From Tretioscincus oriximinensis (Eukaryota > Chordata > Lepidosauria > Squamata > Gymnophthalmidae): a stretch of 64,000 nt of DNA. Below the pieces are notes generated by a model, which saw nothing but the letters and a program-made list of their open reading frames with translations, ran no database searches and was not told the origin of the DNA. Below are positions 45,877 to 56,835 of the stretch, piece by piece; the stretch's first letter is position 1, and each line of letters begins with the position of its first letter. The stretch is taken from assembly GCA_022410635.1 (NCBI GenBank), contig JAJVDF010000650.1, positions 186,001-250,000 on the forward strand. Reading direction: 5' to 3'. The position numbers and the translations under genes were made by a program.

Positions 45877-46250
45877 AATGTCGGCATCCTGGGTAAATGT
45901 GCAGCGAAGAGGCCAGGCAGCTTCAAGCATCGGTGTCTTGGCCCAAGATCCTGACAGTAGCAGCTGCCTGGCCGCTTCGATGCCCGCTTGCCCAAGATGC
46001 TGGCACTGGTGTTACGGCCGAAGGGAGCAGGCAGCTGTGACCGCAGCTGTCTCCCCGTGCTCCTTTCGTACGTTACACCAGCGGGTGTTACGGATGAAAG
46101 GAGCAAAGGGAAGTGGACGCAGCCATCTCCCCNCTGCTCCTTTTGTATGTAACACCAGTAGGAGCAGAGGGAGGCTGACGCAGCCATCTCCCCCCTGCTC
46201 CTTTCATCCGCATCACCAGTGGGTGTTACAGATGAAAGGAGCTGGCAGCT
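45877..46250. repeat. GC-rich palindromic block with tandem units
   Basis: Arms at about 45884-45922 and 45962-46000 pair (AGGCCAGGCAGCTTC with AGCTGCCTGGCC). Then CAGCCATCTCCCC..TGCTCCTTT occurs three times (about 46043-46070, 46120-46147, 46180-46207), each followed by a GTAACACCAG-like end. TGTTACGGATGAAAGGAGC occurs as the inverted partner. It adjoins the hAT-related end at 45612 and may be that copy's interior. The 140-codon frames on both strands (45858-46309) are by-products. Confidence 0.6.
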
Positions 46251-46299
46251 GCAAGCGTTGGCATGTAAGTGGCAAGGCAAACCATGGGGTTGTATATTC

Positions 46300-46994
46300 T
46301 TTCAAGTAATCAATTTATAACCCACTACCCTTAATCTTAATATTTTTTATAGCAGTGATTTCTTTTAAACACGTTTCTATAAAATTTAATTGATTTGTAC
46401 TATCAATTTAATTGATTTATACTATCAATTTATTATTATTTTATTTTTGTCCATTATTAGCTTCTAAAGTTCTCCCACCAATATTCTTTTGCCTCTGAAT
46501 ATCCCTCTTATTGTTTCTTCTGTGTGTCTTCCTTCATATGCCCACTACTGACTTAAAGATTCTTTAGCTCTTGTTTCTGAATAATCAATTTGAATTTCAG
46601 TAAAATTGTCAGAATTTTGTTTTCTTCCTTTGACTGCTCTTCTTTCCTACATTTGTTAGCATTCAGTCTTAAAACCACCTGCCATATACTCAAGAAACTA
46701 ATGCTAAATAAAACATGATAACTTCAAAACAAAAGTTTTAGTGAAAAATTTATGAATTCATGGAAATTTAAAGAAACTTTTGAAGCTCAAAGTAACTCCT
46801 AAACTTCTTAGTTCAATTCAAATGGCAATTTTGAAGCACTCAATGTGATTCAAAGAGAAGAAGGGGCAGGGAAGGAGATGTGGAGCCCATTTAGAAAATC
46901 AGTGTCATCTTTTCAGCATCTCTGACGAGCAATTCTCCACATAATCAGTGGAGTTGACAATAGGAAAGATTGAAATAAAGTTTGCCCTTGTTAT
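46300..46994. other. no feature seen
   Basis: AT-rich; a small TTGATTTxTACTATCAATTTA duplication lies at about 46390-46432. Confidence 0.4.
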
Positions 46995-47112
46995 AGATGT
47001 TTAAATTTATTTATTTATTTAAAATTATTTACATCCAATTACATCCAAGGCTGGATAAAAATAAATCAAGAAATTTTTAAAGATATACATTAATAAAACA
47101 TTTTAAAAAGTC
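46995..47112 (-). mobile_element. L2/CR1-like LINE 3'-end fragment
   Basis: A TTTATTTATTTA start is followed by ACATCCAAGGCTGGATAAAA and ATTAATAAAACATTTTAAAA then AGTCCATACC. That last block recurs at 26835-26860, placing it in the composite LINE family. Confidence 0.5.
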
Positions 47113-47227
47113 CATACCCTCCCTGTCCCTCCAATGAATATTAATCATGTAGCAAGTGACATCCACAATAAACCATTCAGAAGGAGTCAAGAGCAGATAA
47201 ACATCTTGCCTCATCTTCTGTTTGAGA

Positions 47228-47322
47228 TCCCCCCAAACAATGGATGGGCCACTGTGTGAGATGAAATGCTGAACTAGCTGAGATGTGGCTTCACCCAGTA
47301 GGACTTCTCTTATCTTCTGTTA
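47228..47322 (+). mobile_element. CR1-like LINE 3' scrap
   Basis: GATGGGCCACTGTGTGAGAT, AAATGCTGAAC and CACCCAGTAGGACTTCTCTT parallel the closing blocks of the CR1-like repeat at 12845 and 59920, at lower identity. Confidence 0.55.
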
Positions 47323-47985
47323 ATAATCTCCAATAAAGATTATTTTCTTGACTGTGCACATGCTTATACCACAAATGCAAGACATACACCTACATTAACA
47401 GTCAGTCTCTTTACAGCAAAGCTTTATTTTTTACACGATAATGTATTTCATCTTTAATTTTGATACTGGAAATTCCAGTGCCTTACAATGGTAGATTGGA
47501 CAGATTCTCCGTGTTANTACTGATTTGTTCGTTTACCCTCACCTCCAAAGTAACAATGATAATGAAGCCACACAGAGACCTCAAATGTTCTCAGAATTGC
47601 CGTCACAAACCAAAGTGAGGGCAGAGCTTCTTTTATAAGTTGGTGATCTTGACTGCTTTTCTGTCTATTACTTTGGTTCCTGACTCCATGTGCAGTTACA
47701 TGGCAACTGGAAGTTAACTCCAAGAGCTTAAAGAGTGTTTACCTCAGAAGCATAAGATATTCATAACCTGTGTTTATTTTGCAAGAATGAGAAAGAAATT
47801 GCAGCATTCAGTGTTTAAGTTTGGTATAAAAACATTAAAACTGATGTCACAATTCATGAAAACAACCTATAACCTATCAAACTGCACAACACAAACGCCA
47901 CCCAACACAAAAATGTTAACTCAATTGTACTGCCCCAACTGATGAACCCAAAGTAAAAGTAAATTTACCTTAAAGAAGAGTTTTC
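47323..47985. other. no feature seen
   Basis: No recognisable exon or repeat. Confidence 0.4.
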
Positions 47986-47993
47986 TCATCTAT

Positions 47994-48032
<39 letters not shown>

Positions 48033-48066
48033 TACCCCGCCCTATACCCGAAGGTCTCAGGGTATA
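47986..48066 (-). mobile_element. L2/CR1-like LINE 3' end with TTTA array
   Basis: A TTTA array (47992-48032) is followed by TACCCCGCCCTATACCCGAA and GGTCTCAGGG, the cleanest copy of this LINE terminus in the window. Similarity stops at about 48066, so it is very short. Confidence 0.7.
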
Positions 48067-48720
48067 CAACCAAACTTTACTGTAAGCATGCTTGATGAGA
48101 AGGGTTTTTTCTTCGTGTGATGGAAGAATTTTAATGTTCCAAATGGAGGAGTGTCAAAGATGGCATATGTTTGAGTGGCACATGGTCCTTTATGTATGAT
48201 ATGTAGTCCGTTTGTATTAGTGTGGACATAGTCAACTGTTCAAAGCATTATTGTGTTATCTATGTAGATATTATAAAGAACTCATGTGGGAAATACATAT
48301 ATTCAGATGGAAGGAGGATCTGCTATGACCTCTGGGAAAACTTTGTGTCAGAGTGACAAAATTACTGTCATAGTTCTGAGAAAAGAAGGAGCTGATAAAC
48401 AAATGAAAAAACAGGTGTAAACAATTTGTATGTGAATAAAGTGGAGTTTGAATGTTATTGATTGGTCGTTTAGGAGAAAAAGATACATTGTATATAGTTA
48501 TGAGAATATAAACAGAAGCTTGTAAATGTGTTATGTCATAGCTATCAAAAACTAGATGCTGCTGTTACTGTTGCGAATTAGACTGTATTCAGATTGAATT
48601 CAGGTGGAATAATCTGGTAGAATAAAGCAATAATCGGATTAAATTTAATCCAGAATATCATTTGCTGGCCAGCACTGCTTGACTCTGATGTTTGACTCTG
48701 CAATTTTCTCTTACACACAG
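48067..48720. other. no feature seen
   Basis: AT-rich, with no recognisable repeat, ending in a pyrimidine-rich CTCTTACACACAG. Confidence 0.35.
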
Positions 48721-48855
48721 CCCAGCGTTTTGTGCTGCAGGGAATACCTGGAAATGATTGCTGTCGTGTGCATATTTGTGGCAATTATTTTAGAGCTCTG
48801 CACATGCATGCTGCCTCTTCCCAGATTGGTGGCTACTGGCAAAATATCCACAAAG
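48721..48855 (+). CDS. weak candidate exon, function unknown
   Basis: A 135-bp stretch between a plausible acceptor (TTTTCTCTTACACACAG ending 48720) and a strong donor (CAAAG then GTAAGT at 48856). The length is a multiple of three, and the phase-0 frame is open for all 45 codons, with a hydrophobic run (MIAVVCIFVAIILELC) like a membrane segment. The +1 frame is also open, so openness is weak evidence. No domain or family is recognised and no partner exons are found nearby. Splice-like signals of this quality arise by chance in 64 kb. Confidence 0.15.
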
Positions 48856-49704
48856 GTAAGTACCTTTTACTTTAGCAAAAGAAGGCATTTGGAGAGTGTT
48901 CCCCCTCCTCACTATAGTAATAAACTACACATAAACCAGATGTTGTGGATCATAAAAAACTGAAGCTGTTTTCATTACCTTCTGGACTAAAACTAGAAAA
49001 CCCTGAAATTAAGAAGAAAAAAGTCTAATTCTGGGCAAGTGACAAGTATGAAATAAAAGCTGAGAAATAGAATGAGTGCAATTTCAAGGAAAATACTTGC
49101 TTTTATATAACATTATTAATATCCTACTTTCTCTACACAAAGAACAAGAGCAAGTTCAGATTCCCTGCTTTCTGTGTGGACAGAGTTATAACCTGTCTTG
49201 ACCAGCTGATATTTTATTGGGAGACAATGTCTCCTGTTTAGCTCAAATTATAATTCAGAACTTGTGAAGAATCCCAGAGAGGATATGACTGTCCTAGATA
49301 TGAACAAGGTTAATAGTCATATTAAGTTGATGCTTTCAAGTTTGCAAATTTGCCTTGTATTATCAAAAACATTGGGGTAATTGGGGGCCTCTGCACGTAA
49401 ATATATACATATAATGCATTGCATTGCTTGCCGATAAATCACATCAATAAAAGTCAGTATGGTACACACACATATGCATGGCTGTGAAGATTTTTCATGT
49501 TGCAGAGAGTCAAGCATGCCTCAAATGTATCTGTTTAATTTTCATGCTCGGGTATAAATGGATTATGGGGTGCGTGCTGTTTTTTGGGTTGGAGCTTATT
49601 TACATTTATCTTCAGAGAATAGTTGCTAGGAACCATTCTCAAACACTGGTTAGGGTGGGGATGTTGCTTGTCTTTTATACTTCTCTCCTGCTTCTATGCA
49701 GAAT
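48856..49704. other. no feature seen
   Basis: AT-rich, with no recognisable exon or repeat. Confidence 0.4.
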
Positions 49705-50015
49705 GGCATAAGCACGAATGGCGCAGTCACTAAGAGTGTTCTTTCAACTGAGAGATCTGGTTTCAAGACCCTGTGTTGGACATGGGCTGGGGTGAGCGCC
49801 CTCTACTGGCCTTCAGCTCTAGCCAACGCAGCTATTCAAAATAGATTTGCAATCTATACTGCTCAAAACAATTAAGGGAACACTTTAACATAACAGTATA
49901 CCTTTCAATTACTGGTACATAAACGAGTGGGGAAGATAGAATAGATGTAAGGTGAAAATTAACCTTTGGGAATATAAAAACCAAATTCTTCTTCTCTTCC
50001 TCCTCTTCCTCCTAA
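49705..50015 (+). mobile_element. Sauria-type SINE, near full length
   Basis: A tRNA-like head has GAATGGCGCAGTCACTAAGA (A-box region) and GGTTTCAAGACC (B-box, 49759-49770). The body GCGCCCTCTACTGGCCTTCA then CTCTAGCCAACGCAGCTATT follows. The tail has GATAGAATAGATGTAA, GTGAAAATTAACC and TATAAAAACCAAATTCTTCT ending in CTT/CCT repeats. This is the clearest tRNA-head to RTE-tail copy here. Confidence 0.75.
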
Positions 50016-50234
50016 TACTACTATTCCCATGTTCACTGCACCTGGGTGAAAATATGTCACAAGAGTTGTAGAATACAGAAAGGCTAGAATACAGAATTCA
50101 TANTTTTTTACATGGATGTTTTTAAGACCCCGAATTATTGTACACTACTTAAAAGTAGTCAATGCAAAATTGGTTTAAGAATGCTTCTAAATGGTTGGGA
50201 ACTAGTGAAGTGAGGTTTGGGAATCCCAGTTTAA

Positions 50235-51175
50235 AAAAGAGACTGATCATCTGAAGCAAGTTCAAAGGAAAGTTACAAAGATGGTGAGTAATTTGAAAAT
50301 CATGTCCTATAAGGAATAGTTGGATCTAGTGATGTTTCATTTACAGAAAAAAAGACTGAGGCTGTGTGTCCAGACAGGATCAATAGTCTGCTTGAAAGTC
50401 AACTTTCTGTTGCATTTGCCTCAACAGGTTGTTATAAAAACTGGCAGAGTACAGATTTCAAAGCTGATTATATGGATAATTGGTTTTCCAGAAAGTCCCA
50501 CTGTCAAACTGGCATATAGGACTATTTCTCAAAGCCTTTTATATATGGATATTTTAGATGTCAAACTGCAACAGTGTAAGGTAAAGAAATAATTTTTTTA
50601 CGGGAAACTATCCAATAGTATTTAGGAAGAGGAACTTACTGGACTTCCTCTTGGTCTCCAAGGCCATCAAACAAAATGGTGGGCAGAGGAGGGTGTCACA
50701 TGACAGAAAATCTCACTTTTCAGAAACTGACAGAATAACAAAACTCAGAATATAAGGTATGGATGAGGCACATTAAAGCAGAAAAACTGATTAACTGGAT
50801 TATTGGGAAATTCTGGAATAAACAAGTGAAGTATGAATACAGCCTGAAATGAAGCATGATAGCTATCTTCAAATATCTGTAGGGCTGCCCAAGAGCAGAA
50901 GGATCATTCATCTTCCCAATGGAACAGGGATGGATAAGAAACAAATTGCAAGGAAGTATATATAGACTAGATATCTGGAAAAAATCTGATATTAAAGATG
51001 ATCAATAAGTAGAATAGGAGGTGATGAGTTCCCATCTCCTTTGCAGGAAGTATTTAAGCAGAGGCTGGATAACAATCTACAGTATTTGGAATGATTCACT
51101 GAATCCTGTATAGAGCAAAGATTTGGACCCAGTGACCCTGGAGGTTCCTTGCAGTTCTGTATTTCCATGATTAAA
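50235..51175 (+). mobile_element. CR1 LINE 3' part, split by an insertion
   Basis: 50235-50359 has GAAGCAAGTTCAAAGGAAAG and AGAAAAAAAGACTGA. 50848-51175 continues with CATGATAGCTATCTTCAAAT, GGCTGCC, AGGAAGTATTTAAGCAGAGG and CTGGATAAC. It ends in GACCCTGGAGGTTCCTTGCA and TTCCATGATT, the characteristic CR1 3' terminus. With 50360-50847 removed, the CR1 text reads through without a gap. Confidence 0.75.
50360..50844. mobile_element. 485-bp DNA element nested in CR1, TGA duplication
   Basis: Starts GGCTGTGTGTCCAGAC and ends GTATGAATACAGCC. It is flanked by TGA on both sides (50357-50359 and 50845-50847), the duplicated CR1 sequence. A 3-bp duplication with short GGCTGT...ACAGCC ends resembles the ends of the foldback copies (55681 starts GGCTGTGTGC). 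It has no protein-coding content and no strong internal palindromes. Superfamily uncertain; PIF/Harbinger-type elements also make 3-bp duplications. Confidence 0.6.
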
Positions 51176-52329
51176 TAATCCCACTGTTCATTAGTAAACA
51201 ACATGAAAAGTCTGCTGGTCCCTTGGATTATCCCCCCGTCAAAATATATTTTTGGCCTAAATCTTCACTTCAAACTGAAGAGCTTTCAACAACTCATTTT
51301 ATTTCTTGTGCACATCCTAGTCTCTTTTTCAGTGAGGTCCTACACAATGATAAAAAAAATCCTCATCAAGACCTTGGAAAATATATATAGCTGAGTCTGT
51401 GGTTAGCTGAGCAAATGCCACATGTTGGGAAAGAAAGTATTGGATTGCATTCTCTAAAAGAAGGAAATTTGAGAGCAAGAACCCACCTTTCCAGATACAG
51501 TAGATGTTTAAATCCTACAGACTAATTATGCTATCATTTTTTTAAAAAAATGATACTCCATAATAAGGCAATTTGCATGCCCACAAAGTGCCTTGACCCC
51601 AGTGCAGAAATAAAATAGTACCTGAGTTATTTGTGGATTGCCACATACATCTGTTCCCTATCTGTAAAAAATGTCTTTGAATTTATTCATCCATCCACTC
51701 ATGTAAACTTAAGTTACATTACGGTGCTTGGTATACTTACAAGGAGGATTGAGAAGAAGATTCTTTTAAAATGAAAATTCAAGACAAGGTTAAGGATAAA
51801 TGTACTACTGCATTAGGACTGAGTTCTACTGTGCATTTACATTTACAATATGCTTTTTTTTGGAATAGACTATCAGTCCTAAACTGGTATGGATTGCTTC
51901 TGGTGCTGGCCATCTGTATTGGGACAGTCTCTTCTGTGCCTGCCCTTATACTGGTTCTGAAGCTTGTTGAAGTTGGTACTGGATTTATGTGCTTTGAATA
52001 TTCTGATCAACATGAATGAAAGTTAATGGTCTTTTGAATTCCCTGTTATGATGGTGGATTTTGTGCTTGATGTAGTATGGTAATAAGCCACATAAAAGAG
52101 TTATAATGAAAGACCAGGATGCCATTTTGAGCATCCTAATCAGTCTGTACTCTGTCCTGTACTACAATGTCCACCAAGGGGGGATTTATAGCATTTTGGA
52201 GGCTGACAAGAGGAAGGTAGGTGGCATGCTAAATATCTGCCTGTACCTTGGTGGGAATCCTGGAGAGCTTGATGGATTTCTATTTCACATTAGGTTAATT
52301 TTAGTGCTGTCTATTAAAAAAGCATGTTT
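51176..52329. other. no gene seen
   Basis: Frames at 51771-52019 and 52106-52366 lack recognised motifs; the latter partly overlaps the repeat at 52330. Confidence 0.4.
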
Positions 52330-52448
52330 TTCTTTGTCCAGAAAGTTCAGCAAGCAGGGTTTGTAGCACTTTAAAGACTAACAGAAGGAAGATAATCAGC
52401 AGGAACCTTTGTAGACAAGTCTACTTCTTCAGATGCTTCTGTGTCCTG
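52330..52448 (+). repeat. TTTCAGAGAAACAGCC-family repeat, 3' half
   Basis: CCAGAAAGTTCAGCAAGCAG, TAGCACTTTAAAGACTAACA and AAGTCTACTTCTTCAGATGC follow one another as at 36588 and 45386. Confidence 0.65.
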
Positions 52449-52480
52449 CACTAGGATACTGGACTGTGCAATACAGCACT

Positions 52481-52519
52481 GTGTGTGTGTGTGTGTGTTG
52501 TGTGTGTGTGTGTGTGTTC
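52481..52519. repeat. GT dinucleotide microsatellite
   Basis: Two runs of about nine GT units separated by one extra T. Confidence 0.9.
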
Positions 52520-52604
52520 TGGTACACTCTAAAGTGTGGCCAAAAGAGGCTCAGATTTACAGGGAGCAGTGAGGTGAACCATTAACTTTTTAAAGAAGTA
52601 AAAT

Positions 52605-52966
52605 AAATAATTAGAAAACTCATAAGAAAATGATTCATTACATTGACATTGCATGCAAAAAGGGTTTTCCATACTTGGTGCTAGAGCAGACCATGGTTAA
52701 CTTCTGGGCCTCTTGAAGAAAATAAGAGGGAGGAGGGAAGGGAAGCATTATTTTTTAAAAAAACATTAGTAACAAAGACAAAAATAAAAATAAAATGTAA
52801 AGTAATGTGATGTGATGTGATGTAACTATTAATAAAGAGGCCCAGAAGTAGAACTTGGTTTGCTCTAGCGTCAAGTATGGAAAGTCCTTTGTGAATGCAA
52901 TGTCAAATCCACAAAGTTTTATTCACAACAATACACTAATAGTTTATCATTGTCTTATGAGTTTTC
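52605..52966. repeat. long inverted repeat with 120-bp loop
   Basis: Left arm 52605-52714 pairs with right arm 52835-52966. The inner about 68 bp align closely (TTCTGGGCCTCTT with AAGAGGCCCAGAA; CCATACTTGG with CAAGTATGG), and the outer ends also match (AAAACTCATAAGA with TCTTATGAGTTTT) around an extra segment in the right arm. The loop is purine-rich with a GTGAT run at 52806-52822. Confidence 0.7.
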
Positions 52967-53373
52967 CATCTAAACACAAACCACAATCAACCCTATTTAG
53001 CTTCCAAGAAAATCATTAACAGAAAAGGACAGCTTACCTATCAGTAACACTCATTCCCCAATTCATGCATTCATACACAAGTTTATGCTTGTTTTTTTGT
53101 ATTTTTCTAAATTAACATTTATAAGTTTTATCATTACATTTATTAAGAAAGCGTGCAAAAACATGTCTTTTTGTGAAAACAAATGGCATAATGCACCAAA
53201 TTAATAACTGCAAAATGAATTTCATAAAACTGCAAGCGCAATATGGTTTGCAAAGTTGTTTATAAATATGCAAGCGGTTGTGAAAGAATATATGAACTGC
53301 ACCACAGCCATACACAGCATAAATTCATGGTGCAAATTCAAAACTGGAAGAAAATGAGAACAAGAGAGTCTAG
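52967..53373. other. no feature seen
   Basis: AT-rich, with no recognisable repeat. Confidence 0.4.
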
Positions 53374-53784
53374 GGCTGCGTGCACATAACATTTTTCTAC
53401 CTTATTCATAGCACAATCAGGAAGACTCAGGCAAAAGTACTAAGTGCTTTTCAGTAGTTGACCCACAATAAATGCTGTTTTTCCTGGAATAAACTATTGC
53501 TTAGATATTCAGGCATTGTTCCAAAGAACCCCCATACTCTTGCGATGGTATGCATATGCACAAATTAGATGTGAGCTGTTAAAACAATAGAGAATGTGTC
53601 AGTTGTTTCTATTGTGAGTAAAAAAAAGTGTTCTCGGACTACACTGTGACGAGATCAGTGAGCGATGTTAGGGAACTGGGGCATTGGTCATGGAATATAC
53701 ATGTTTGATGTGCACGGACACGCGATTGCTATATTCTGGATTATATCATTGTAGCAGTTTTTAAGTTGCCGTGTGCACCTAGCC
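53374..53784 (-). mobile_element. multi-hairpin foldback family, copy C (short)
   Basis: Begins GGCTGCGTGCACATAAC and ends TTGCCGTGTGCACCTAGCC, related inverted ends. Its inner blocks are reverse complements of the family modules: TAAACTATTGCTT (53490-53502) against CAGCAATAGTTTA, and GCGATTGCTATATTCTGGA (about 53725-53743) against the small palindrome module. It lacks the large GC-rich hairpins of copies A, B and D, so it could be a deletion form or a simpler ancestor. No clean target duplication is seen. Confidence 0.65.
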
Positions 53785-55680
53785 AAAAATTGACTAGGTA
53801 TAAAAATTGATTTAGCCATTCCACCTTATAGGTCCTGACAGAAGATAAAGCTTTACTTTTTAAACTATATCCTTTTCTTTTTGCAATTTTAATCTTTCAA
53901 TCCAAACTTTCTTTTTAAACTTTCTTGTGGAGGAAAGTGTATAAAACAGTCAATCTAAATTAAAAGGGAATGACTAATTGTGGTGATACCTTAAAATAGA
54001 ATTGGTACATTGACTCTTGCAACTTGTCAAATTTTGAATGTCATACAAAGGCCATCATCTAAGCATTTTTTTAACCAGACAGACTCTTCCATATGCTTGC
54101 TTCACACAAAGGATCCATGTACATTGGCACACTGCCAAGAAGATTAACATTCCATGGCAGTAAAAAGTCCAGCAGCACTGGAATAACAATGGGTGTCATG
54201 CGTTGGGAATGAAGTCAGTAGGCAAGTACCACACAGGTTCATAAAGCAATGTAATTTGTTGTATCTTGTGAAAAACAAATTTGATACGCTTCTACACAAT
54301 ACACTAAATCCATACCAGAGATAAACATGAAATCCCTTTTCCCTTGTAACTGTCCCCCTGAGTCATCATTGTTTCATTTTTAAATGGGAGCAATATTTAC
54401 TGCTGTTGTTACTGAAATGTTACTATTACAGAAAAGCTCGAGTTAACAATTTGATGTACTGGGATTTCACCTCTGTATCCTTGGACCACATTGGGATTGT
54501 GGCATGTGGGTACATGTGGCAGCCTTCTTAACCTGGCCTTTGGTTGAAGAAGCAAGTCCCCTTTATCCATGTTCAGGCACTGTTTAAAAATGTNTTTTTT
54601 TATTATTATTGTTAACCCCACCGGGGTGTTGCAGGGTATATGCATAAATAGCTAATGATCAAACAAACTAACTAACAAAATAAATAAAATCCCAGTGTAA
54701 GTTAGAGATATTCTTGAGTTTTAAGCCCTGTTTGAATTTTCTAAGATTTTTTTCATTACGGTGATCTACACAATTGTGGAATTCAGATTACATAGATCCT
54801 TGCACATGGAGTAGTCTCTATATGGAGATCTCTTTGAAAATGATCTGGAAACAGGAATCAAATATGAAAATACTGCAGTTGGATTGCTAATTGAAGGTTT
54901 CAGAACATATCTTATCATTCTAATTAGGTTGTTGACCAGCAGACACACACATTAGATTTAATTATTTTGTTGAATATAGAGATATTATGTCTTTTCTCTC
55001 AATACAGTCTTGCAGTTCATATAATTTTATTATGAGTTTGTAATATATATCAAGTTTATTGATTTATCTGTTTTCTGTATCTTTTAATTTTAGTTCCCTG
55101 AGACGTATGCAAAGGGTGCTACAGAAATATAAACATTAATACCAGTAAACAATTTACAGAAGTTAGTGGGTTTTAAAATGAATCTTCCCATGAAAGATAC
55201 TATAGGATGAAGAAGCAGAGACTAAAGCTTTTTAACCTCATATTCTCTTGATCCTTCCTAAATAGAAAAAGAAAGAAAGATAGATAGAATCTGCTTGACA
55301 AGCTAGTTTTAGCTCCTCTTTTTCTGATGGGATAGTTGGTTAAAGAATGCCACGGATGCCATTTACCTGAACTTTAGCAAGACATTTGATAAATGGTCCC
55401 ATGACGTTGTGCTGAGCAAGCTGATAAAATCTAACCTTGAATAGCAACACCACTGTTTGAATTTATGGCTTGGTGGGAAGTTGTACTTGACAAATTCTCA
55501 TCAACATATTGGAGGAAAGCATCAAATGAAGTACGCCCTGTTTAACTCTTATCCAGTACTCTTCTATTTAATATTTATTTCTACTTCTATCCAGGGATCT
55601 AAATATAGATGCCTGCTAAGGTACTTAAACTAAATTACTAGGTATAAGTATAAAAGTTCGAGGACTAAGTTAAAGACATA
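53785..55680. other. no gene seen over 1.9 kb
   Basis: 54590-54655 (T-rich, AACCCCACCGGGGTGTTGCA then GGGTATATGCATAAATA) may be a diverged LINE 3' scrap. No exon is recognised. Confidence 0.4.
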
Positions 55681-56357
55681 GGCTGTGTGCACACCATGAC
55701 CTAAAAACCGCTACAAAGCTATATTCTGGAATATAGCAATTGCATGCATTTGACAGCTCGTACCCCCCTGCCTGCTTTCTGGGACTGCTGCTACCTGGAT
55801 AGAGGATCGTTATGGTCACTTTGCCTCCTCCTCTCCTAAGCTAAACCATCTCCAGTCAGCAGCAACACCAAAACAGNCAGAGGATTCTCCTGAAGAAAAA
55901 GGCAGAAGTGGAGGCGGCCGTGTGTACTGCTGGCCCCATCCACATGGAGCCTAGTTCTGGGCCACATCTTAGAACTTTGGCCATCCACATGCCATAGTCT
56001 ACATTAACATGTGGTTGGCAGGCTCCTATTCCGAGGGACAGATTGGCTCCCTGTGGATGCAGCCTGTCAGCGCAGCGCAGTCCATTTTTGACAGCTGNTG
56101 CATTCTTACTTGTTTAACCTCTCACGTCTTTTGTGCATACGCATACACTCGGTAGAGGACGAGGTTGGCCGCTGAGGACGGGGTTGGCCACAAGAGGACT
56201 GAGGTTCTCCGGAACNTGCCTGAATATCCCAGCAATAGTTTATTCCGGGATAAGTGATTTTATTGTGGGACAGCTGCTGAGAAACACTTAACACGTGTGC
56301 TGAAGTCTCCNTCATCGCACTCTGATTAAGAAAGAAATATGCTGTGTGCACTCAGCC
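55681..56357 (+). mobile_element. multi-hairpin foldback element, copy D
   Basis: Begins GGCTGTGTGCACACC and ends GCTGTGTGCACTCAGCC, with ATA on both sides (55678-55680 and 56358-56360), a possible 3-bp duplication. Modules in family order: CTATATTCTGGAATATAG (55719-55736), CCTGCTTTCTGGGACTGCTG (from 55771), CCTAGTTCTGGG (about 55950), GGCAGGCTCCTATTCCGAGG (56017-56036), CAGCAATAGTTTA (56230-56242) and TGATTAAGAAAGAAA (about 56321-56337). For the last two hairpins only one arm of each is preserved, unlike copy A. It has the best-defined ends of the family and no protein-coding content. Confidence 0.75.
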
Positions 56358-56599
56358 ATAATTTTCCACCATAATCTATATGCATATAATTAAGGTGTCT
56401 GATGCACATTCCATCGTACGGGGACTATCACTGAGAATGCCATCTTATGTGTTCCTTCTCTTTTAATCCCTTCCAGCCACAGGGTCTTGATGGGAGAAAG
56501 TGTACCGTTTGATATTTTGGGCCCAAACTGATTAGGGATTTTTAAATTAATTCTTTGCATAGAAATAGTCAATCCATACAGTTATTTTGGAATTGNTGT

Positions 56600-56835
56600 T
56601 GATTATAAGCAAGCACCATTCCACTCATCAGTCTTGCTGCTGTATTATGTATCAGTTGCAACTTCCAAACCATGTTCAAGGATAACACTGCATAGAGTGC
56701 AATTCAATAGTCCATTCTGGAGATTACTGTTGTTTAGCCATTGCTGCCCAGAAAATGTTGCAGCTGTGAACCAGCCAGAGATTAATGGAGGCATTTTTGG
56801 TCAGCATGCATGTCTGAACTTCAAGTGTCAGTGCA
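56600..56835 (-). mobile_element. L2/CR1-like LINE internal fragment
   Basis: CTTGCTGCTGTATTATGTAT, CAACTTCCAAACCATGTTCA, ACTGCATAGAGTGCAATTCA and ATAGTCCATTCTGGAGATTA follow in the order expected just upstream of the part seen at 26880-27245. It is read here as the reverse complement of the LINE. Confidence 0.55.

Noticed and set aside
45858..46309. 140-codon frames on both strands
   Set aside because: By-products of palindromic tandem GC-rich units; no domain and mirrored on both strands.
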